NCBI GenBank assembly: GCA_041391425.1 | Contig: JAWKNZ010000005.1 | Coordinates: 62,001-126,000, forward strand | Reading direction: 5' to 3' | Origin: JAWKNZ01 sp041391425 | GTDB taxonomy: Bacteria > Bdellovibrionota_B > Oligoflexia > Oligoflexales > JAWKNZ01 | DNA length: 64,000 bases | In this document: positions 58,201 through 64,000 of the stretch, piece by piece | Position numbering within the stretch: the stretch's first letter is position 1 | Layout: every line of letters begins with the position of its first letter | Translations under genes and position numbers: made by a program | The notes under the pieces: generated by a model | What the model saw: the letters and a program-made list of their open reading frames with translations, nothing else | Told to the model about the DNA's origin: nothing | Database searches by the model: none

Positions 58201-58864
58201 AGAAATATTAACAGCTAATTCAATCAACAAATCTTACGCGCAAGGTAACGAACGTTTACAAATTTTAAAAAATCTAGACTTAAACGTCTCGATTGGTAAA
58301 ACAATAGCTATCGTCGGGCAATCAGGAAGTGGAAAATCCACTTTACTTTCATTGCTCGCCGGACTAGACCAACCAGATTCAGGCTCCATTCAATTGAATG
58401 GCATGGAGATTACAACTTTAGATGAGGCTAATTTAACCAGACATCGCAGTAAAAGCATGGGCATTGTATTTCAACAATTCCACCTTATGCCTCACCTCAC
58501 AGCAATAGAAAATATACGCCTACCTCTTGATATCCTCAGAAGAGACAACTCCTTAAAAAAAGCTAAAAAAGCTTTAGAAGAGGTTAAACTCGGCGCAAGA
58601 AAGGACCACTATCCCCATCAATTAAGTGGCGGAGAATGCCAACGAGTAGCTATAGCAAGAGCGCTTGTAATACGCCCTCCAATCCTCCTCGCTGACGAAC
58701 CCAGTGGTAACTTAGATGAAGAGACTGGAAATAAAGTAATGGATCTTTTATTCGATCTGACTGCCCAAAATCAAATGGCAATGATTCTCGTAACCCATAA
58801 CAATACCCTTGCCAACCGCTGCGATCAAATTCTCCATCTAGAAAATGGGACTTTAATATTATGA
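58193..58864 (+). CDS. ybbA: LolD-family ABC transporter ATPase (YbbA)
   Basis: A 223-residue ATPase with Walker A GQSGSGKSTLLS, signature LSGGECQRVAIA and Walker B ILLADEPSGNLD. It belongs to the LolD/MacB group that powers mechanotransmission through FtsX-like permeases. It overlaps tesA by 8 bases and ybbP by 4 (ATGA), as in a tight operon. tesA and ybbA-ybbP neighbour each other in E. coli too, where they are divergent. Confidence 0.88.
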   Translation: MNEEILTANSINKSYAQGNERLQILKNLDLNVSIGKTIAIVGQSGSGKSTLLSLLAGLDQPDSGSIQLNGMEITTLDEANLTRHRSKSMGIVFQQFHLMPHLTAIENIRLPLDILRRDNSLKKAKKALEEVKLGARKDHYPHQLSGGECQRVAIARALVIRPPILLADEPSGNLDEETGNKVMDLLFDLTAQNQMAMILVTHNNTLANRCDQILHLENGTLIL

Positions 58865-61416
58865 AATTTGCATTAGCCATCAAAGAAATCATCGGCAATA
58901 AGAAATTCAGTTATTTTTTTATCACAAACTTAGCTATTGGCCTTATTGGCTTTACCTCCTTAGATACTTTTAAACGCTCCTTTCAAAGAAACTTGGCAAA
59001 TAGTTCAAAAGCTATATTAACAGGTGATATAGAAATCTCTTCACGTAGAAAGTTAACCGAAAATGAGCTAAGAAAAGCAGAACAGATTCTTTCCCCTTTT
59101 TTTATCGAGCAAAACAAACATATCACTCTTTACTCGATGATTGCTGGTAATGGGATCTCTCGCCTTGTCGAAATCAAAGCTATTGAAGAAAATCATCCAT
59201 TTTACGGCCAGATCAAATTGAGTGATGGCATTAATTACGACGAGCATAGCAATAAAGATATCCATGAGAAATTAAATCGAGTCTGGGTTTATCCCGAGTT
59301 GTTAAAGCAGCTACATCTCAATTTAGGAGATCAAGTAAAAATCGGAGAAAAAACAGTTACTATTACCAAGACCATACTTGATGATACTGGTATGAACTGG
59401 GCTGGTGGTGCTGTCGCCCCCAGAGTTTACCTTAGTCTTACAACTTTAAATCAGCTTGGATTAATAAAATTTGGCAGCACAGCATGGTATTCATACCTCT
59501 ACAAACTCAAAGAATCAGCTAATTCTGATCAACTGGTTAAACTCATAAAAGCAACTTACTCAGACTCAAGCATAAGAATCAAATCTCATACAAACTCTAA
59601 TACTCAAACAGGGCGTTTGCTCAACTACCTAAACGATTACTTAGGCTTAGTCGCTCTTGCTGCATTGTTTTTATCCTGTTTAGGTGCCATCTTTCTTTTT
59701 CGGAGTTACACCGACAAACGTATAAAAGAGATAGCAACTCTCATTACACTAGGCATGACTCCTACCGAAGCTCTTATGGTTAGCCTTATACAACTCTTTG
59801 TTTTGGGAACGCTTGCAGCGGCCACTACATTCATACTTTCCTTCTTTTTTATCCCAGTGATTCCATCGTTGGCTGCAGATTTTATCCCTATATCTATAAA
59901 TCTATCCGTCGATATTCATAACCTCATCCTTGTCTTTATCATAGCTGTATACGGTAGTATTGCTATTTCAATACCAATGCTTGCTCGCATCAAAAACATT
60001 AAAGTCAATATACTATTTCAAGAACAAGCTATGCCAAATAGTAAATTCAAGATATTCGACATCATTTATTATATTCCAGCATTTCTAGGCGCCACCATTT
60101 TAGCAATATGGCAGGCAAACTCAATTCGAATTGGACTTATCTTCGTAAGTTCTTTTGCTATAGCGGCAATAATTATTGCTTATATATGGATTATTACAAT
60201 TAAAGGTTTTGAAAAATTCCTATCACCAAAATCCCTCTCACTTCAACTGGCAATTAAACAACTTACCAGAAACAAATTAAATTCAGTAACCTGTTTTCTG
60301 GCTCTAGGGCTAGGCTCACTATTAATAAGCCTCATCCCACAATTAAAAGAAGGCCTACAATCAGAGCTTACAACCCCTGAAACAAATGTATTACCAAGCT
60401 TATTTTTATTCGATATTCAAGAAGAACAAGTCTCAGAGCTGAAAAATTTACTCAAAGACTCCAATACATCATTCAGTCAAATCTCTCCAATGATTCGAGC
60501 CCGCCTTTTAAAAATTAATGGAAAAGACTTCAATAAGCAAGATCTTGAAGATTTTGGCAGCACTAGGGAAGCAGAACGCATGAGAAACCAAAGAAACCGA
60601 AGTTTCAATCTTTCTTACCGCGAAAACCTTTCAAAATCTGAGACAATTATTGATGGCAAAGCTTTTACCGGCCCATATGATCCTACATCCGAACAAGAGC
60701 CGAAAATTTCTCTAGAATATCGCTTTGCTGATCGGATGGGGATCGAAATTGGAGACAAGTTACTTTTTGATATTCAAGGCGTCGAAATTAGTGGGACAGT
60801 GATTAATTTAAGAAGAGTGAAATGGACCAGCTTCCAACCTAATTTCTTCATTCAATTTCAACCCGGTGTATTAACAGGTGCACCCAAAACATTTGTAGCA
60901 GCGATATCTTCCTTAAAAAATGAAAAAGCCTTAGAGTTGCAAAACAATATCGTTGCCCGGCTTCCCAATATTTCGATCATCGATGTCAGTAGGCTAGTCA
61001 CAAAACTACTCGATATGGTTGAAAAAATGAGCATTATTTTAAGCTGTATGGCTTGGCTATGCCTCTTAACTGGGATGGTGGTCCTCTATTCAGTCGCTGA
61101 GTATCAAGTTCGTATGCGCAAGAGTGAAACCGCATTACTTAAAGTCCTTGGTGCAGAGTTTAGTGATATTCAAAAATCTGTTATTTGGGAATTCGCCATA
61201 CTTGGATTTGCATCCTCTGTTATAGGATCTGCAATTGCTATTGCTTTTAGTTGGGGATTTTCATTTTTATTGTTCGAAAATCTATGGTTATTTAATTGGA
61301 AAATTCCAATTTTAACATCTTTAAGTGTTGGTGCGCTTACCATTCTCACGTCTTTTATTGCGACATTTGCGACTTTAAGAAAAAAACCTCTATTTATATT
61401 ACGTACCCAGGGTTAA
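58861..61416 (+). CDS. ybbP: FtsX-like ABC permease (YbbP)
   Basis: An 851-residue permease with a large N-terminal periplasmic loop (about 35-255) after the first helix, two FtsX-type four-helix blocks (about 255-480 and 710-851), and a second periplasmic domain between them. The domain layout is that of YbbP, partner of YbbA. Substrate is not established; a role in lipid or lysophospholipid removal fits the linked esterase. The frame is intact. Confidence 0.87.
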   Translation: MKFALAIKEIIGNKKFSYFFITNLAIGLIGFTSLDTFKRSFQRNLANSSKAILTGDIEISSRRKLTENELRKAEQILSPFFIEQNKHITLYSMIAGNGISRLVEIKAIEENHPFYGQIKLSDGINYDEHSNKDIHEKLNRVWVYPELLKQLHLNLGDQVKIGEKTVTITKTILDDTGMNWAGGAVAPRVYLSLTTLNQLGLIKFGSTAWYSYLYKLKESANSDQLVKLIKATYSDSSIRIKSHTNSNTQTGRLLNYLNDYLGLVALAALFLSCLGAIFLFRSYTDKRIKEIATLITLGMTPTEALMVSLIQLFVLGTLAAATTFILSFFFIPVIPSLAADFIPISINLSVDIHNLILVFIIAVYGSIAISIPMLARIKNIKVNILFQEQAMPNSKFKIFDIIYYIPAFLGATILAIWQANSIRIGLIFVSSFAIAAIIIAYIWIITIKGFEKFLSPKSLSLQLAIKQLTRNKLNSVTCFLALGLGSLLISLIPQLKEGLQSELTTPETNVLPSLFLFDIQEEQVSELKNLLKDSNTSFSQISPMIRARLLKINGKDFNKQDLEDFGSTREAERMRNQRNRSFNLSYRENLSKSETIIDGKAFTGPYDPTSEQEPKISLEYRFADRMGIEIGDKLLFDIQGVEISGTVINLRRVKWTSFQPNFFIQFQPGVLTGAPKTFVAAISSLKNEKALELQNNIVARLPNISIIDVSRLVTKLLDMVEKMSIILSCMAWLCLLTGMVVLYSVAEYQVRMRKSETALLKVLGAEFSDIQKSVIWEFAILGFASSVIGSAIAIAFSWGFSFLLFENLWLFNWKIPILTSLSVGALTILTSFIATFATLRKKPLFILRTQG

Positions 61417-61738
61417 CACCCCTTTAAGCCCAGAGGCAATAGAAAGATAAAAAAAATCTATGGCCGCCAGTTTCGGCCATTTCGTTAGATTATGGCCACT
61501 ATCCGTTCAAAGATAAAAAATCAATAATACATGCAAATGACTATATTCAAAGTATATATTATTCAACTCCTAAGCCTCGCATCACAATAAAGACTTGGCA
61601 CAAAATTAGCTATAGAGAACATCGTAATAGAAACTCGCGGCAGCAAGGAAGCGGCTATAGCTGCTCTATTGCAAAAATGTCTGGCTAGGTAAATTGATTA
61701 ATGTGCACAATCTTAAATTTTCACTTAAGGAAAGAAAA
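61417..61738. other. Intergenic region with a terminator-like hairpin
   Basis: About 320 bases between ybbP and the next gene on the same strand. It contains the hairpin at 61461-61479 and the ribosome site of the downstream gene. Confidence 0.4.
61461..61479 (+). terminator. Terminator-like hairpin after ybbP
   Basis: TGGCCG and CGGCCA pair around CCAGTTT. The structure is preceded by an A-run and followed by TTTCGTT, so it may act as a weak terminator. Confidence 0.5.
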
Positions 61739-63400
61739 ATGAAAAACACAAAAAAAATTCTCATGACAATAAGTTTATTTATGTTAAATTCACATCAAGC
61801 CATTTCAATGCCTAGTGCGTATGTTTCAAAGCATGGATCTCTGCTTATCAACAACAGCACAAACAGTACCCTTTTACGTGATACGGATAAAAGTCAAACC
61901 GTTTGGGTACTTCCTCCAACCTCAGGAAAAACAGAATTCAGAGGGTTGGTACCATCCAGCAACCTCGGATTTTGTAGTGGTATCTCTGCATTAATCAAAG
62001 CATCAAATAGCATCGATGCTCGAATTGGTAAACTTGCAGATAAACAGACAGAATTATTACCTGATCTCATTGATGCCGAAAAAGATTTAAAAACAGCACT
62101 TGAGGAAAAGGGTGAGGTAGCAAATGACCCTATTATAAAAGAAATGGTTATGCTACAGAATGAAATCATCCTTTTAGAGGGCCAAGAGCAAGATTATATT
62201 GACCAATTAGAAAACTGTAATAGTTCATGTGATGCTATTACAAGCTCATTAAACGAAGTTTCAATGCACCTGCATGAACAACGAATATATTTAAGAGATT
62301 TACAAAAAGAACAAAGAGATGCCACACGGCAACTACAGCGCGTCGAAGCCAAAGTCGAAGCAGCAGAACAAGTTTACCAATTGATCCAGCAGCGTTACGA
62401 TTTTCTAACATTAAAGCTAGCAGGTCTTTCAAATCAGCTTTTAGACCTGTACGCGCAAAAAGGAAAACTGGAAGGTGGAACTGCACTCATCGATTATAAT
62501 ACAGGTTGGGATGATAATATCATTTCGTTGGAAAAAAACTATCCACAATATGACTTCAAGGCAATTCCGACTAATAACGCTAGAATACACGCTAATATTG
62601 TCGGCGCAGCAGATAAAGAATCATATTATGAATCTCTACCAGCTATTTTAGACTACAGCATTGAGGGCATAGCATACATCCCTTGGGGAACCAATCAGCA
62701 CGAACAAACTAGCTTACCTTCAACACTAAGTGGAAATGTCAGACTGACAACCTTGGGTGCATGCCCCATCGCGTTCAAAAATTTCTTCCAAGATACAGGA
62801 TTTGAACCAGAGCGAGATAACTTAACAAATCCTAAGTTTTCTATATCAGTTACTTATAAATACCCTGTCAGCTATAATTTCAATGTAAAAGCAAGCTATA
62901 ATCTATACAAAGTATATGAAGAAATTAAAAAAGGTGGAGGTAAATCTGGTTTCTTTTCAACAAAGTCCTATAGCGAAGTTCTACAAAATGAGCCAGCTAA
63001 AGATACGTTTTCCATTGAATGGAGTGTAGAGGATCCTGAAAGCAATTTAAGTGAAGAAAAAAAGAGAAAGATTACTGCCGAAATCAAAAAAGATCTGATA
63101 AATAGAGTATTAACATCAGTTTCTCAACCCATTCCCAATACACAGGGTGTACAGAATTTCTCTGACCCAGGTATGAATATCGAGCCTGGCTCCATAGTAG
63201 CAGCAAGAACACTTTCAAATACCTGCGGCTTCAACCTCTATTGTCAAGCAAGCGCATGGATCCTCAAAGGAGCTCAAGCATCATTTGGATCAAAACAGAC
63301 AGAGAAGCGTTATAAAAAAGAATGGAATAAAACAGCCACCGAATCCTGGAGCGAGAATATCATAAAATATCGTGATGGCAGTACCAGTTTTAAACGGTAA
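61739..63400 (+). CDS. Secreted coiled-coil protein of unknown function
   Basis: An approximately 553-residue secreted protein. The ATG at 61739 has an AAGGAAAG site and gives a signal peptide (KILMTISLFMLNSHQAIS); an earlier in-frame ATG 15 codons up does not. A coiled coil spans about 90-245 (DLQKEQRDATRQLQRVEAK). The C-terminal half is beta-rich with paired Cys (SNTCGFNLYCQASAW). I do not recognise a family. It may be anchored or bind a surface partner through the coiled coil. A further secreted protein follows in the same direction. Confidence 0.6.
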   Translation: MKNTKKILMTISLFMLNSHQAISMPSAYVSKHGSLLINNSTNSTLLRDTDKSQTVWVLPPTSGKTEFRGLVPSSNLGFCSGISALIKASNSIDARIGKLADKQTELLPDLIDAEKDLKTALEEKGEVANDPIIKEMVMLQNEIILLEGQEQDYIDQLENCNSSCDAITSSLNEVSMHLHEQRIYLRDLQKEQRDATRQLQRVEAKVEAAEQVYQLIQQRYDFLTLKLAGLSNQLLDLYAQKGKLEGGTALIDYNTGWDDNIISLEKNYPQYDFKAIPTNNARIHANIVGAADKESYYESLPAILDYSIEGIAYIPWGTNQHEQTSLPSTLSGNVRLTTLGACPIAFKNFFQDTGFEPERDNLTNPKFSISVTYKYPVSYNFNVKASYNLYKVYEEIKKGGGKSGFFSTKSYSEVLQNEPAKDTFSIEWSVEDPESNLSEEKKRKITAEIKKDLINRVLTSVSQPIPNTQGVQNFSDPGMNIEPGSIVAARTLSNTCGFNLYCQASAWILKGAQASFGSKQTEKRYKKEWNKTATESWSENIIKYRDGSTSFKR

Positions 63401-63447
63401 GACCTGCTATTATACAAACGATTCACTGTCAGACGATGTTATATTAA

Positions 63448-63561
63448 GGGGAGCAAAACCTATGAAAACAAGGCGCAGAGGAACGAGTAGCACAGTGTAC
63501 ACATGGGTACATGAGCAGCGCAGAGACGAAAGCAACGCAGCTATCATAGGTTTTGTTCCCG
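63448..63561. repeat. Family C inverted repeat, copy 3
   Basis: Ends GGGGAGCAAAACCTATGAAA and TATCATAGGTTTTGTTCCC pair over about 19 bases, and the centre is GTGTACACATGGGTACATGA. It lies between two secreted-protein genes. An apparent small reading frame here is only the repeat. Confidence 0.7.
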
Positions 63562-63633
63562 TTAATAATTTAAAAGGTTCGAGAAATTTTTAACTGACTG
63601 TGAATCTGTCAATTATTACCGCTAGGAGTGTTT

Positions 63634-64000
63634 ATGAAAGAAAAAATAATTGATGTAATTATATTTATATTCCTCTCGCATATTTTTGCGGTAAATACAG
63701 ATGTTTTTGCTAGCAATCCAAACATAGATCCTAAAATAGAATTTAATACTGTTATTCAGCGGAACGAAAATTCTCCAAAAATAAACTGCGACAGTATATA
63801 CGAAGACTTAAAATCAATGGAAAGATATATCAATGATTGCCAAAAAGAATTAAGCACAAATCATTCAAGTCCAATATGTACGTTTCTAAAAAACAAGTTA
63901 TCTCGATTATTAATTCATCGTCATGAAAACTCTAATGACTTGGGAATTTCTGACAACTACCAAGAATATAGCTTGCATCGAATCAGGATCAACTCAATCA
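63634..64000 (+). CDS. Secreted protein of unknown function (partial at window end)
   Basis: The frame is open to the window edge (122 residues). An AGGAG site lies 6 bases before the ATG. The N-terminus is a signal peptide (DVIIFIFLSHIFAVNTDVFA), and the visible mature part is hydrophilic with three Cys. It follows the coiled-coil protein in the same direction with a family C repeat between. No family recognised. Confidence 0.6.
   Translation, partial: MKEKIIDVIIFIFLSHIFAVNTDVFASNPNIDPKIEFNTVIQRNENSPKINCDSIYEDLKSMERYINDCQKELSTNHSSPICTFLKNKLSRLLIHRHENSNDLGISDNYQEYSLHRIRINSI

Noticed and set aside
63372..63593. 73-residue frame after the coiled-coil gene
   Set aside because: It covers the family C palindrome, and its composition follows the repeat.

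Overview
The window is AT-rich DNA from a Gram-negative bacterium: it encodes lipoproteins, outer-membrane-type barrels, Tat and Sec signal peptides and a MsbA-type exporter. The mix of a FecR/SpoIIE-phosphatase envelope operon, an ECF sigma/vWA pair, an Ole hydrocarbon cluster and a DAB carbon-uptake cluster would suit a Bdellovibrionota/Oligoflexia or deltaproteobacterial-like aquatic organism. That placement is inference from gene content only. No tRNA, rRNA, CRISPR array, transposase or phage gene was seen.

Layout. 1-0.5 kb: rpmG and a DUF2905 protein. 0.6-8.4 kb (minus): an inorganic-carbon uptake cluster, SulP transporter - DabA - DabB - a second antiporter-like subunit. 9.4-10.8 kb: fumC. 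11.3-16.2 kb (minus): a complete oleABCD olefin cluster. 16.5-18.5 kb: a trypsin-like lipoprotein with leucine-rich repeats. 18.8-22.2 kb: a two-subunit molybdenum hydroxylase and an HD phosphohydrolase. 22.6-25.2 kb: an ECF sigma factor overlapping a vWA membrane protein. 25.3-26.2 kb: a seven-unit tandem array of a palindromic repeat. 26.2-32.7 kb (minus): MscS channel, uvrA and an ABC exporter. 33.4-37.4 kb: a sigma-54 activator, a PAQR/hemolysin III protein, an orphan bufferin-type peptide and a CxxCH lipoprotein. 37.7-43.0 kb (minus): livFGMHK. 43.4-44.8 kb: a GT4 glycosyltransferase and a small protein. 45.2-51.6 kb (minus): SpoIIE-type phosphatase, FecR protein, barrel protein and a secreted protein. 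51.9-54.1 kb: feoAB behind a Fur box. 54.6-56.9 kb: two badly frameshifted envelope genes. 57.6-61.4 kb: tesA-ybbA-ybbP. 61.7-64 kb: secreted proteins of unknown function.

Two themes run through the window. First, many otherwise well-conserved genes (dabA, fumC, oleD, uvrA, the ABC exporter, a sigma-54 regulator, a PAQR gene, a glycosyltransferase, an OMP) are broken by single-base indels, mostly in short A/T or G/C runs. In each of them except the glycosyltransferase I checked that restoring the indels gives a full-length product whose length divides by three; for the glycosyltransferase the single restored base does the same. This points to homopolymer errors in the assembly or to recent gene decay, and it hides the true gene boundaries. 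Second, three families of dispersed structured repeats (called A, B and C here) occupy the intergenic regions. Family A tends to lie between convergent genes.
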